From Ashinkailepas kermadecensis (Eukaryota; Arthropoda; Thecostraca; Neolepadidae), in contig JAOTOM010002692.1 in NCBI GenBank assembly GCA_034440615.1, positions 1-64,000 of the forward strand: DNA of 64,000 bases, in the 5' to 3' direction. The translations under genes were made by a program, and so were the position numbers. This document shows positions 13,000 to 24,442 of the stretch, piece after piece (the stretch's first letter is position 1; each line of letters opens with the position of its first letter). The notes under the pieces are model-generated. The model saw nothing but the letters and a program-made list of their open reading frames with translations, was not told the origin of the DNA and searched no databases.

Positions 13000-14257
13000 C
13001 TCTGAGGAGGGGGCCCATCGCCCTTCCAGTTACTGCGGTGATCGCAGGGCTGGTGCATGACGCTGATGTTGGTGCAGGTGTCGCCCTAGGTGACGGTCCT
13101 CCCTCCCGTGTTCTGGGTGAGGAGCCCTTGGACGCAGTCCGAGCTGCAGGGCTGGTGCATGACGCTGATGTTGGTGCAGGTGTCGCCCTAGGTGACGGTC
13201 CTCCCTCCCGTGTTCTGGGTGAGGAGCCCTTGGACGCAGTCCGAGCTGCAGGGCTGGGCGCCCCAATACCGAGAGCCCTCGGGTGGACCTTGACCGTGAG
13301 ATCCGGCCAAGCCGCAGAGGGTGCGACCACCGGAACCCGCCGGGAAGGCACATCGGTATCACTCAAAATAATTGGTGGGATGGGAGAGTAGGGGTGAACT
13401 GGGCAGGGGTGCGGTCGGTGGATGTGGAGGGTAAGGATGCACATTGGCGTTGGGATACTTTCCGGGGCTCTTCGTTCGCTGAGCAACATTCCACTCTTCC
13501 AGAGCTCGCTCAGCGTCCAGCATCGGTACAGTGACCTCGGGGTCTGGCGTCAGCGACGCATCGCACTTAGTCGCTTCGGAGCGAGGAACGGGTTGAGTTT
13601 GCCTTGTTGACGGGGTGACGAGAACACCGAAAGAACGAAGAAGCTCACTCAATGCTGCAATGAGTTCATTAGTTTTAGCTGTTTGCACGTGTTGTCGACC
13701 CGATGTCGTATGTTTAGTCTTTGTCGCGTGTGACGTTGGAGGATGGGTGCGATCGTTAAGATTTCTCGCTTCCCGAAATGTTTCTTTTTGGGTGTGTTTA
13801 ATAGCGATAATTTCCTTATCTTTGGAGTAGCTGGGATAGGTGCGGTCGATCGAGGCGTAGGGATTATGTCCTTTGCCGCAGCTTACACAAATTTCGGAAG
13901 TATACTGTTCGCTTGTATGGTCTGGGGAAGCACACTTGGGCACACCGGACGATTTCGACAATACTGGCTAGTATGCCTACATTTTTAACATTTAGAGCAA
14001 CGCATGAGGTTCGGAAGAAAAACTCATACATTGACACGTATGTGCCTCGCTCGAATCTCAGACGGTAAGTCGGTTGAATTAAACGTCAGGATAATATGGT
14101 TCGTCGTAATCAGCTCTGTACCTCGTCTAGTCTTCATTTTCCTCGCTCCTATCACGCCAAACTCAGACAACCCGTCCACTATTTCTTCATCCGGTACCCC
14201 CTTCAGATCGTAACAGTCGTAACCCGGTCTCAGAATCAGACCCGGTCTCAGAAACAT
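13000..14257 (-). pseudogene. ORF1-like zinc-knuckle fragment of another non-LTR element
   Basis: On the minus strand the first piece (14257-14024) reads DLKGVPDEEIVDGLSEFGV, then IILTFNSTDLPSEIRARHI. This is the RNA-binding fold segment of ORF1. Cysteine-rich knuckles follow across stops at about 14020-13900 (RCSKC, KCRHTSQYC). The frame at 13961-13359 then reads CVSCGKGHNPYASIDRTYPS, then SKDKEIIAIKHTQKETFREA. This is the last knuckle plus the KEKEI..IK helix characteristic of arthropod non-LTR ORF1. A Pro/Ser-rich tail contains the 102-bp tandem duplication. No endonuclease or RT follows, so only an ORF1 fragment is present. Confidence 0.8.
13045..13260. repeat. 102-bp tandem duplication
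   Basis: Two essentially identical 102-base copies (13045-13146 and 13147-13248) start CAGGGCTGGTGCATGACGCT, and a few bases of a third begin at 13249. The period is a multiple of three, so the ORF1-like frame would gain 34 residues per copy. Confidence 0.95.
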
Positions 14258-14265
14258 AATCGTAA

Positions 14266-14909
14266 CCCGGTCTCTCCGGTCAGATCCTCACACCCCGTCT
14301 CGGGGGGGGAACACCCCCATCTATCTTCCAAACTATTGGCGGCACGAAAATGAATCGGCTGTCACCGGAAAGCTCTCGACGAGTAGGGCCACACACCCCC
14401 CTCCAAAAAAATATCCCCAAAAGCAAAAGCAAAATATCCCCAAAAGCAAAAGCTACAAATATTTGGGTTTTCTGGACTGAGGGGCAACAGTCGCATTTCG
14501 CTCCACATGTAGCTACTTTCCTCAGATACCCACTCATGTACAGAAGAGCTAAGCAAAATTCACCCTACCCCCACCCCCAAAAATCACCTTGGAAATATTT
14601 TACTTGTATTAGCACCATGCTATATCGTACATCGCACGTACACCTCACGGCGTCCACTAAGAACATCCTGCATGATAATTCACCCTATCCCATGCATAAA
14701 CAATACATATTGGCAACTCTCATCAATCGCACAAAAGTTGCAGAAAGTGTCAAAAAGTGTCAACAGTTTCATCGTTTGTCATACTCTATTGATCCAGCCA
14801 ATAGTACGAAACCATGCACCAACCAAGGGGGGGGGGGGCGCTGGTTACGTACAAATGGGTAGACAACCTGGAAAAGCAGCTCCGCCTGAACTGATGCATA
14901 CGTGCAGCT

Positions 14910-14972
<63 letters not shown>

Positions 14973-15131
14973 TTTTTTTTTTTTTCGAGGGTGTCTGGTG
15001 TCTGGCCGTACTCGTCGAGAGCTTTCCGGTGACAGCCGATTAATTTTCGTGCCGCCAATAGTTTGGAAGATAGATGGGGGGTGTTTATTCTCCCCGAGAC
15101 GGGGTGTGAGGATCTGACCCGAGAGACCGGG
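14266..15131. mobile_element. TTAA-type foldback/MITE element with ~130-bp inverted arms
   Basis: The left arm (14266-14395) and right arm (about 15000-15131) are inverted copies. Both read inward CCCGGTCTCTC, then GGTCAGATCCTCACACCCCG, then CATCTATCTTCCAAACTATT, then GGCGGCACGAAAAT and TCACCGGAAAGCTCTCGACG. The right end abuts TTAA (15132-15135). The left end abuts GTAA (14262-14265), one change from TTAA. The 600-base interior has no transposase and contains a CA/TA microsatellite. It is therefore a nonautonomous element, plausibly piggyBac-like by its TTAA target and CCC ends. Confidence 0.75.
14911..14968. repeat. (CA)n(TA)n microsatellite
   Basis: A CA run merges into a TA run, followed by a T-run (14971-14985). 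It lies inside the foldback element. Confidence 0.95.
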
Positions 15132-15149
15132 TTAAACTGTTAAATTGTT

Positions 15150-15151
<2 letters not shown>

Positions 15152-15236
<85 letters not shown>
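15152..15236. repeat. (TA)n microsatellite
   Basis: About 42 TA repeats just outside the right end of the foldback element. Confidence 0.97.
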
Positions 15237-15238
<2 letters not shown>

Positions 15239-16598
15239 TTCGTCGTCGTAATTCTTCCACGAAATTGTATTGGGCAAGTTCCAATGAAGGATTCAAATAA
15301 ATGCTTGTATTATTTCTGATCATACCAACACCAGGGACACCATGTCACAGCATGTCACACCATGTCTCCCGCGTTCCGTCGGCAGCAATCTGTCACAAAA
15401 GACGGCGATCGGGGTGCTACCCTGTCATGTACCCTAGCCAGTAGAATGCAGCTTATTGTATCTATACAGCTCCTGGACACCATGCCAATTGCGTATTGGA
15501 TTAGCGCGGATGTGCATGTTGTGAGTGGTTATGGCTGCCTTCTGCGATCATCTGGAGTCAGTCTGGGCGGTCGGCAGGTATTGTGCAGCCGCCTTGGTTG
15601 TCGAGCAAACCATCAATGCGTGTAGCGAAGAAGCGGCTTCCAAAGAAAACACACGTCTCGTTACATGCAGTGCTGGTTGTAAATGCACCTGTCACATCAC
15701 TCAATGGCCGATAAATTGGCGGTGTTGTTTAGTTCACATGTCGCTGGAAGGAATTCCAACTATTTTCACCAGCCCAGCTTGACACCCCAATTTATGTACT
15801 CAACAAAATACATTTTTATTGTATTTGTTGCGGTCAGCAGATATTTATCTCGTCATCCATGCCGTCTGCTTCAATCTTGTGAATGGCTGCAATCTCAGTT
15901 CATCCTTCCTCCGAGCTATGCGTGACATTTTAATGTCAAACTACTAATGAATCACTATGTTGTGGCGCTTCATCTTCTGGGGAGCCGGCGTGACAACTGC
16001 ACGCGACACAACATCACTGTGGCAGGCGTGCCAGCGTCGCCTGTCACCGTTGGCAGCGTTCGAGAGATGGAGCGACCCGTCCTCAGACCGTGTCACGACG
16101 GCGTCTCCGCGGCCCGTCACGCGCCGCCAGACTCCAATCTGTCGCCCATCTGCCTCCGGGCTCCAGAAACAACACCGGTCCGTTGTCGAGGGAGAGGGAG
16201 GTCTGAACGGGAACTGGTCGGCCGCCATGAGGTGTCCTGGAAACCGGTGTCAATTGATCCACTAACAACTTCCGGTTGGAAAACGTTGACGCTTCGGGTG
16301 GAGTTTTCCCGTACTTTACTTTCAGTTTTTGCTCCGCACACTACTTCGCTTTCAATGTAATTCCGAATATGTGAAGCTGAAAACAAATAATATTGAGCTT
16401 ATGATGACTAGCGACGGTGGAATTCGAGCCAGTCTCTCATGTATGTGTGCATATGAAACAAGACATACATATCGTCAACCCGCCCAGGTTTAATCCGATC
16501 AGATAAGACCCTAGCTGTTCCAACCGGGACGCTTTTTAAAGCTGAATAACGTTTGTTGTGTTGGTATTGGCACATGTGAACTGCTCGGACACCACTGA
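15237..16598. other. No recognised gene
   Basis: Unique sequence, GC-richer at 15.9-16.3 kb. Several short overlapping open frames on both strands have no domain I recognise. A short direct repeat (CATGTCACA) occurs at 15341-15366. Confidence 0.4.
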
Positions 16599-16797
16599 AC
16601 TATGCGCCGGCTGCTTCACAACTGACCCAGTCAGTGGAGGCCACACTGCTTACTGCCTTGCCTGTATGTGCCTGTGTTGCATGGGACGATATTTGAGGTA
16701 CTATGCGCCGGCTGTCTCACAACTGACCCAGCCAGCGGGGGCCACATTGCTGACAGCCCTGCCTGTGTGGGATCGGATTACCTGGGACTGTAGTTGA
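16599..16797. repeat. Two-copy ~100-bp direct repeat
   Basis: The block starting ACTATGCGCCGGCTG at about 16599 recurs at about 16700, sharing TCACAACTGACCCAG, GGCCACA and GCCCTGCCTGT-like words with scattered substitutions. It precedes the large minisatellite. Confidence 0.8.
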
Positions 16798-16931
16798 AGT
16801 CATGCGTTTTTACTCTTAGAATTAGACCTGCTCACACAAATTTCATTCATACACTTATTGCAATACTTACTCTGAATTGACCGAATAATTTGTTCAAAGA
16901 AATATTTATATTTGGGGCACTTCCCTCTGCA

Positions 16932-18550
16932 GAGCACTATGGATGGTGATGCGTGCCTGGCCGCCTATAATGCCATGATCGCACCACCATCAGAGCACTA
17001 TGGATGATGCTGCGTGTCTTGCCGCCTATAATGCCATGATCGCACCACCACCATCAGAGCACTATGGATGGTGATGCGTGCCTGGACGCCTATAATGCCA
17101 TGATCGCACCACCATCAGAGCACTATGGATGATGCTGCGTGTCTTGCCGCCTATAATGCCATGATCGCACCACCACCATCAGAGCACTATGGATGGTGAT
17201 GCGTGCCTGGCCGCCTATAATGCCATGATCGCACCACCATCAGAGCACTATGGATGATGCTGCGTGTCTTGCCACCTATAATGCCATGATCGCACCACCA
17301 CCATCAGAGCACTATGGATGGTGATGCGTGCCTGGACGCCTATAATGCCATGATCGCACCACCATCAGAGCACTATGGATGGTGATGCGTGTCTTGCCGC
17401 CTATAATGCCATGATCGCACCACCATCAGAGTACTATGGATGATGCTGCGTGCCTGGACGCCTACAATACCATGATCGCACCACCACCATCAGAGCACTA
17501 TGGATGGTGATGCGTGCCTGGACGCCTATAATGCCATGATCGCACCACCACCATCAGAGCACTATGGATGGTGATGCGTGCCTGGACGCCTATAATGCCA
17601 TGATCGCACCACCATCAGAGCACTATCGATGGTGATGCGTGTCTTGCCGCCTATAATGCCATGATCGCACCACCATCAGAGCACTATGGATGATGTTGCG
17701 TGCCTGGACGCCTATAATGTCATGATCGCACCACCACCATCAGAGCACTATGGATGGTGATGCGTGCCTGGACGCCTATAATGCCATGATCGCACCACCA
17801 CCATCAGAGCACTATGGATGGTGATGCGTGCCTGGACGCCTATAATGCCATGATCGCACCACCACCATCACAGCACTATGGATGGTGATGCGTGCCTGGA
17901 CGCCTATAATGCCATGATCGCACCACCATCAGAGCACTATGGATGATGCTGCGTGTCTTGCAGCCTATAATGCCATGATCGCACCACCATCAGAGCACTA
18001 TGGATGGTGCTGCGTGTCTTGCCGCCTATAATGCCATGATCGCACCACCATCAGAGCACTATGGATGGTGATGCGTGCCTGGACGCCTGTAATGCCATGA
18101 TCGCACCACCACCATCAGAGCACTATGGATGGTGATGCGTGCCTGGACGCCTATAATGCCATGATCGCACCACCACCATCAGAGCACTATGGATGGTGAT
18201 GCGTGCCTGGACGCCTATAATGCCATGATCGCACCACCATCAGAGCACTATGGATGATGCTGCGTGTCTTGCCGCCTATAATGCCATGATCGCACCACCA
18301 TCAGAGCACTATGAATGATGCTGCGTGCCTGGACGCCTATAATGCCATGATCGCACCACCACCATCAGAGCACTATGGATGATGCTGCGTGTCTTGCCGC
18401 CTATAATGCCATGATCGCACCACCATCAGAGCACTATGAATGATGCTGCGTGCCTGGACGCCTATAATGCCATGATCGCACCACCACCATCAGAGCACTA
18501 TGAATGGTGATGCGTGCCTGGCCGCATATCATGCCATGATCGTACCACTA
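16932..18550. repeat. 61/64-bp minisatellite, about 26 copies
   Basis: Tandem units start CAGAGCACTATGGATG, continue with a GATGCGTGCCTGGACGCC or TGCGTGTCTTGCCGCC variant, then TATAATGCCATGATCGCACC. They end in either two or three CCA/ACC triplets, giving 61- or 64-base units. Two unit types (GGTGATGCGTGCCTGG and GATGCTGCGTGTCTTG) alternate in higher-order blocks. No coding function is evident; the frames contain stops. Confidence 0.97.
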
Positions 18551-18840
18551 TCGTTTTATTTTATTTTTCCTTTGTTGATTTGCTGACGGTGGTACTTTGG
18601 CCGACCTCGTTGGCGCCATCTACACACCTCGTGCCCTTGCTCGTCCAGCACCCCCTATAGCCCCTGACATTGGAACTATAAGACGATAAAATAAGAATAA
18701 ATAATGTATAATTCCACTTTAGATATGCACGTATGTATGGTTGATTCCACATATGAAGGTGTGCAAAAACTCGCGTGAGATGTGAGTTCTAATAGTACAA
18801 AATGTATTAATTTCAGTGAAAACAACATGCTTGCTTTTAA

Positions 18841-19753
18841 CACGCGCACTGGAGGGGGGGGGGGCGAAATCCGCCCACCCCTCCGGTTTTTCGCAAATAA
18901 CTGCAGATTTTACCGGTCGATATACGCGATTTTCGGTGTACCTGCTTAGAAATGAACGGCGCGTCGTCTAAAGCAAGAAAAATGGACATCGGCCGAAAAC
19001 TTTTCAAGTTAGGGTCCGCTAAAGTCAAAAGATGTTATAGCGCCAGACCACAAAAATCGGCGCTGATGCGCTTCCAGTATACTGATAAAAGGGAAGTGTT
19101 CTAGGCAACACTAGCGACTTGTTTGATGCATATTGATATGCTGTATAGTTTCAAGGTCATGTTAGGTCACCAAGGTCAAGTCAGGTCAAGTTCATGACAG
19201 GTTAATGGAACCAAACTTGATCAACTGGAATGTTGCCATAAATGCACTACTGGTTGTCATTTGTACTGTTTGTCATTGCGTTTCCATACTTTATTCATGT
19301 ACTTCACTCCCTTCTTCACGAAGCCCGACTGCCCTACGGAGCAGTCGGGCGGGCGGCCGGTTCCGGTAACTGGAACAGGTAACTGACCTGATAAAGTGGT
19401 TCTATATAGGTGACCTGAGGTCAAATGTTGGGTCAGCATCTGCATTGCATCATTAGTAATGTCCAAAACATCATTGATGCCAATTTTTGAGCATTTAAAC
19501 ACAATCACAGCGATCCATAACGATGACAAGCCAAGCCACGCAAAACCGGAAAATTTTGCCAATCTGACCTCATTTGACCTTGAAGATATTGACCTAAGGT
19601 CACGAAAATTGCACACAATAGAGTTCACTACCGTGCCCGTCCACCCTGCGAATTTTGTTCCTCCAGCTTTACTAGGAGCCGAGATCTTAGGGGGGCGGAA
19701 TCCGCCCCCCCCCTCCAGTGCGCGTAATTATCAGAGGCCCTCCAGGGCGCGTG
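18841..19753 (+). mobile_element. 0.9-kb TTAA transposon, copy 1
   Basis: The element is flanked exactly by TTAA (18837-18840 and 19754-19757). Terminal inverted repeats are CACGCGCACTGGAGG at the left and, on the minus strand, CACGCGCCCTGGAGG at the right. A second internal copy of the motif lies about 30 bases inside the right end (CCTCCAGTGCGCGT at 19712-19725). The interior holds a hairpin (GCCCGACTGC at 19323 pairing with GCAGTCGGGC) and many AGGTCA-like words. There is no transposase frame, so the copy is nonautonomous. An inverted second copy is at 45181-46096. Confidence 0.88.
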
Positions 19754-19959
19754 TTAATCCATTCAAGTTGTGCGATATTGGCTGTGGATTGACCTGCTGT
19801 ACCTACGTGTTTTGCATCGTAATATAGGACCTGGACTGACTGGACGCTTTGTGCGGCATTGGCTTGGCTCTCGATACGGTGCATTAGGGGCGAGGTAGAT
19901 GTGTGGCTGCGGAGGAGCCTGCATAGCTCTTTTCGAACTTCGGGTCGAACTCATGGTCG

Positions 19960-20560
19960 AATCATTGCCGTTCATGGCTGGGTCTGGACATGGCCACACA
20001 CGAGCCTTACCTGGCTTAAGTAATTTTCGGCAGCAAAAAATTGACCATGTATCGGACCTGCTGAGGAGACTGGGCTGGCTCAGTGCGGAGAACCTAGCCA
20101 GATACCACACCCTGTGCCTCACGCACAAGGTGCGCCGTCATGGTGAGCCCGAGTCACTGGCTCATGACCTCACCACCGTGGCGGAGGTTCGTGACCGAAC
20201 CACCCGTCAGAACTATCACTTGCATGTCCTCCGGTCCCGCACTGAGATGAGGAAGAGACGATTTAGCTCCGGAGCACCACTTATGTACAACTCGCTGCCA
20301 CCCGAGCTGATGCGACTTCCCGTGCCGATCTTTGGTCGCCACCTACGGCGGCACCAATGTTTAACGTGCCGCCCGTGCTGGACTGACTTGCTGCTCGCTC
20401 TGCTGTATTAAACAAAATGACATGCATGACCACCGGTTTAACTGTTATGTGATTTTGACATTTTGTGTTGTGCTGTTTTATCTAATTAACGCGTGGTCGT
20501 AATAGCCGCAAGTCCATTGTGGATTACCTCAATACAAGTATGTCTGTCTGTTTGTCTGGG
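19960..20560 (+). pseudogene. 3' end of a non-LTR RT (family A), copy 1
   Basis: The frame at 20040-20411 reads DHVSDLLRRLGWLSAENLAR, then LTHKVRRHGEPESLAHDL, RSRTEMRKRRFS and MYNSLPPELMRLPVPIFG. This is the C-terminal tail found after RT in CR1/L2/Jockey-like elements (H..LL..L.WL; F....P..WN.LP). It closely matches 25075-25440. The 3' end includes GTCCATTGTGGATTACCTCA and a TCTGTCTG tail followed by 42-bp repeat units. A piece of the same 42-bp unit (CACACGAGCCTTACCTGGCT) also lies upstream at 19995-20016. Confidence 0.85.
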
Positions 20561-20625
20561 TCGGGCTGTCATCTGGCCACACACGAGCCTTACCTGGCTG
20601 GGTCGGGCCGTCATCTGGCCACCCA

Positions 20626-21006
20626 TTATAGGCTTTGAGCATTAGTGGTTTTGAAGCATTAGATGTTTCGAGAGTTATAGTTTCTGAATATTAGTTGAAA
20701 CGAACCATTATAGGAATTGAGCATCATAGGTTTCGAAGCATTATAGGTTTTGAGCATTATATATTTTGAAAGTTCCCACAGGACGTAGCATTAGAGGATT
20801 TGAAGCATTATAGGATTTGGATATTATATGTCCTGATCAACTATACGTTCCAAGCATTATATGGTTTGAGACATTATAGGTTTTGCGTTTATAGGTATTG
20901 AAAATTCCCCCAAGACGACGATTTAGATGCTCTGAAGCATTATGCGTTTTGAGTATTATAGGTTCTGAAGCATTATCGGTTTTGGGCATTATAGGTTCTG
21001 ATATGT
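20626..21006. repeat. Degenerate minisatellite around GCATTATAGGTTTTGA
   Basis: Many imperfect repetitions of words such as GAAGCATTATAGGTTTTGAG with variable spacing of about 20-30 bases. It lies directly downstream of the family A retroelement fragment. Confidence 0.8.
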
Positions 21007-21039
21007 CCCCAAATTTATAAATCCCACTTTTATATGTAT

Positions 21040-21993
21040 TAATTAAGCTGCTACATGCTTCTTCACGATCATTTTTATCAAAAATACCTGAAGTTCATTG
21101 GTTAGATCATCCCTTAAACTGTCCATTTTGTGAAAGTCAAAGGTAGTTCTTGTTCTTATTGCATTGATTGTATTTTGAAATGTAAATTCTGATGTTGTAA
21201 AAATAGAGAAGTGATCAGAGAAATCAGATTTAATGATGTCAGTCTGTTTTATCTTTGATACATCACTACAGAAAATATTGTCAAAGAATGTGCATGATGT
21301 ATCACATACACGAGTCCGCCTTCGATATTAGATGAAGAAAACCATGAGAGTACATAGACATGAAAAGGAGTTCGCAAAGTTGTCATTTGGAATTGAGAAC
21401 AGGTCAGCATTTAAATCTCCAATGATGTATGTAGGCATGTTCAGATGGTTTATTCCTGTTAAGCACTCTCCAAATTCTGACAAAAATTGTGCATGATGAC
21501 CAGGTGCATGATATATCTGGGATATCAACATATTTTGTTTACTACTCAATTCTATTTGGAGAAAAACACCTTCAGTTTCAGCAGCAACAAAATCAAACGG
21601 ATGCTTTTAACGATTTCAAGGAATAGATTGCGAACCCTCCTCCAATTTTGTGTTCCTGCTTTGGCAGAATAGTTCATAATCTTCATCATATAAGTTAAAT
21701 TTCTGTTCATTTTCTTTTGATAGCCAGGTTTCAGAAATACATATAAGGCTCCATTTGTGATTCAGTTGGTTTAGGAAGATATTGAGCTCATCAAATTTAT
21801 TTACTATGGACATTGCATTCCAATGGAGAATATCCATGTTTCTTCCTAAGTCAGAACCCATCTCAATTTGTCTACTGATATCTTGAACATCATAGAAATT
21901 GCAATTCTCTCGAACGCGTTCAAAGTTAAAATACGTAAGGGCAAGGTCATCTGAGATTATATTCAAGAATAGATTAAATATTTTATTTTCCAA
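21040..21993 (-). pseudogene. Non-LTR endonuclease domain fragment (family B)
   Basis: Minus-strand frames give an AP-like endonuclease. 21993-21616 contains DILHWNAMSIVNKFDELNIF and LICISETWLSKENEQKF, with the catalytic Glu in SETWL. 21549-21328 contains YHAPGHHAQFLSEFGECL and YIIGDLNADLFSIPNDNF (GD.NADL motif). Further on, across a stop, come FFDNIFCSDVSKI and DIIKSDFSDHFSIF (SDH catalytic His). The domain is complete in outline but interrupted by stops and a frameshift. No RT block follows directly. Confidence 0.85.
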
Positions 21994-22134
21994 GGTAGGT
22001 AGGTATTAGAACTTAGTTGTATGGCCTACGTAACAAGGTAGTTCAAACAATCTTATTACAACAATATGCTTGCCTTCCCTCTCACCTGACTCGGGCGACC
22101 ATATGACTAGGGGGGGGATGATTAAGATGAAGAT

Positions 22135-22180
22135 TAAGATCATGTCCCCCTTAATTCAGATTAAGGGGGGACATGATTGA
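22135..22180. other. Inverted repeat (hairpin)
   Basis: TCATGTCCCCCTTAAT is followed four bases later by its complement ATTAAGGGGGGACATGA, with one extra G. It can form a 16-17 bp stem. Confidence 0.85.
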
Positions 22181-22184
22181 AATG

Positions 22185-22440
22185 CCCAAAATTGTTAAAG
22201 GACTAGATCAGGTCAATTTGAATGACGCTCTTCAGTTTAGAGTATCACATGGGGTCATCAATTCAGGTTAGACAAGTTGAGGTATAGGACAGTTAAGCGA
22301 CAACAGGTCTTCAGTCAAAGGGTTGTTGATCAGTGGAATAGGCTGCCTGCTGATGTTGTGGGGAGTTCCTCATTGAATGCATTTAAAAGTAGGGTCGACA
22401 ATTTTTTTAGACAGGAAAATCTTGTTTTTGAGTTGTGATT
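22185..22440 (+). pseudogene. C-terminal tail of a non-LTR RT (fragment)
   Basis: Translated across a frameshift, this reads FSQRVVDQWNRLPADVVGSS, then LNAFKSRVDNFF followed by a stop. It is the widespread 'R..FFS.RVV..WN.LP..VV...S...FK.RLD' ending of CR1/Jockey-like RT ORFs. Only the last 80 residues are present. Confidence 0.8.
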
Positions 22441-24379
22441 TGTGGTGGATGGGGTGAGATTTGTGCTAGGTGGGTGTGCACGGCACAGACCCCTTTAAGC
22501 GGGCACGAATGGGGTTTGAAAGTTGTTGGTAGAGCATTCAATCCACATGTGTTGAGGGGGATCAGGAGAATAGGGCTGGATAGCTAGGGCAGATAGGCAT
22601 TGATAGGTGTGTGGGATGTTTGTGGATGGTTTCTTTAGGATGTGGTGATGGTTGGGGTGGGTCTTTTTACCGGGCTTATCGTATCTTCCATTTACAGACT
22701 TAACTGGATGGGCCCTTGTGGCATTTATTAAGTCTAAACACTTTATGACTTTATGACTTGCCTTCCCTCTCACCTGACTCGGGTGACTACATGGCTAGAC
22801 CGGAGGTGCCTAGCAATTAATGGAGAATATTAATGGAGAATTAATGTTGAAATGATACCAGCACTTCACTTCACAAAACCATTCAACTTACTATCAATAA
22901 AGCCAATGCTGATGTACCGGCGTCAAGTAATGTAATAGGTGTCTGGAAAAGAACAAAGGAAGAAGACAAAACTTGTTATCAGGAAACCATACATACCTCA
23001 CGCAAAGACTGCTCGAAGGCACAGCATGGATACATCTATTTTATGCATAATTGTCTGTGCGTTCAAAAACAATTGTATGTTGCATACGCGAAGTTATTCA
23101 ATTTATTTCAACTAAAATTTAATATATATCTTCTCTAAGCGTAATCGGTTATCAAGTGCAATTATTACCAAACAGTTTTTTTCCCATTTCATTTATAAAC
23201 GTCTTACGGCAGGTTTATTACACAGAACAGTAGTACGTACGTGCGTTTTTTTGGGATCGGTGCTGGGTAGTGGTATGAGTCAGTGCGTGTGAACATCCCG
23301 ATATAGATATGTTTATTCAGCTAATTACCTAATCTAGGTAAATCTGCATGAGTTATTTCAGTTGGCTTGATCACTGCAGAACAGTGAGAATGAGAATGTG
23401 TAGGTATGCAGGCAGGCTAGGTACCTACGTAGGTATCCACTATCAACATGAGCAGGTTGAGGTACTTTTTTGCTAGTGTGAGTTGCAATGCAATAAAAAC
23501 CTAAGTAGGTAGGTACCCACCTAGGCAGACAGGTATGTACCAATAGGCAGGACCCATGTGAATTTAATTATGGTTGCGTATACAATTATGCATCTGGTAC
23601 AGCCAATTATGCCTAATTATGCCTAATTATGCCTAATTATTCATAATACAATTATGCATCTGGTGTCTGGTACAGGTCTCCACTCATCACAAGGTGCTAA
23701 AAGATGAGTGCAGATCAAAATAGGAATAGTTGTATTTACATAATTTTCATTTGGGAGATATATCTAAGTAGGTAGGTACCTAGTTAGCTGGACAAGTTAA
23801 ATTCAGATGTCTAAACCAGTTGGTGGCATGTTTTGTCAGGCACCTGACAGGAATATGTGCATGGCATCTAGGGAAACAGCTGGGACCGAGTCAGTAAGCC
23901 CGTCAAGCATATTTTGCATGGTACCAGGCCAAAGCATAGTTGCCAAGGTGGGTGGATAAAAGTTAATATTATTTAATGGGCCAAATTAATAATAAGAGTG
24001 TATTTGTCCATGAGATCCACATGTCCCAGCAATGTATCACCAGCCATCCCTGACAGGTATGTGCTGCATTAAATATTGCACTGGGGAATGTCATTCGCCT
24101 CATTGATTTGTTTGCCCATGCATTCTGGGTAGGCTGCTCCATAATTTATCAAGCGTTCAGGAGCTATTGTATGATGCCCTGGTGTGCGAAGTTCCGATGC
24201 TTCTTTGAAACAGGCCATGGTAAGTGGCTCATTCTCCATTCACATACGCATTCACTCACCATACCTCCATATCATACCAATAGCGCATTGGCAGTATGAA
24301 TGGGAGCAGGCCAGAGGCATCTTTGTTTGGTCATTGCATATGAGTCGAAAAGTCATCTATCAAGAATGCTGGTGCTCAC
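22441..24379. other. No gene recognised; TAGG/TACC-rich and AATTATGCCT micro-repeats
   Basis: AT-rich sequence with scattered degenerate GTAGGTAGGTACC words (23400-23540 and 23765-23800) and a small tandem repeat of AATTATGCCT (about 23605-23645). The end of the preceding retroelement tail region and its flank are also here. No protein domain seen. Confidence 0.5.
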
Positions 24380-24442
24380 ATGTTTGTTTATATGTTTCAC
24401 TCCTTAAATTCCTTTTCGGCTTATCTTCAGGACCACACCCAG

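Noticed and set aside
24184..24221. Possible upstream channel exon ending AM before GTAAGT
   Set aside because: A stop lies a few codons upstream with no good acceptor, it is about 16 kb from exon 1, and there is no family similarity.
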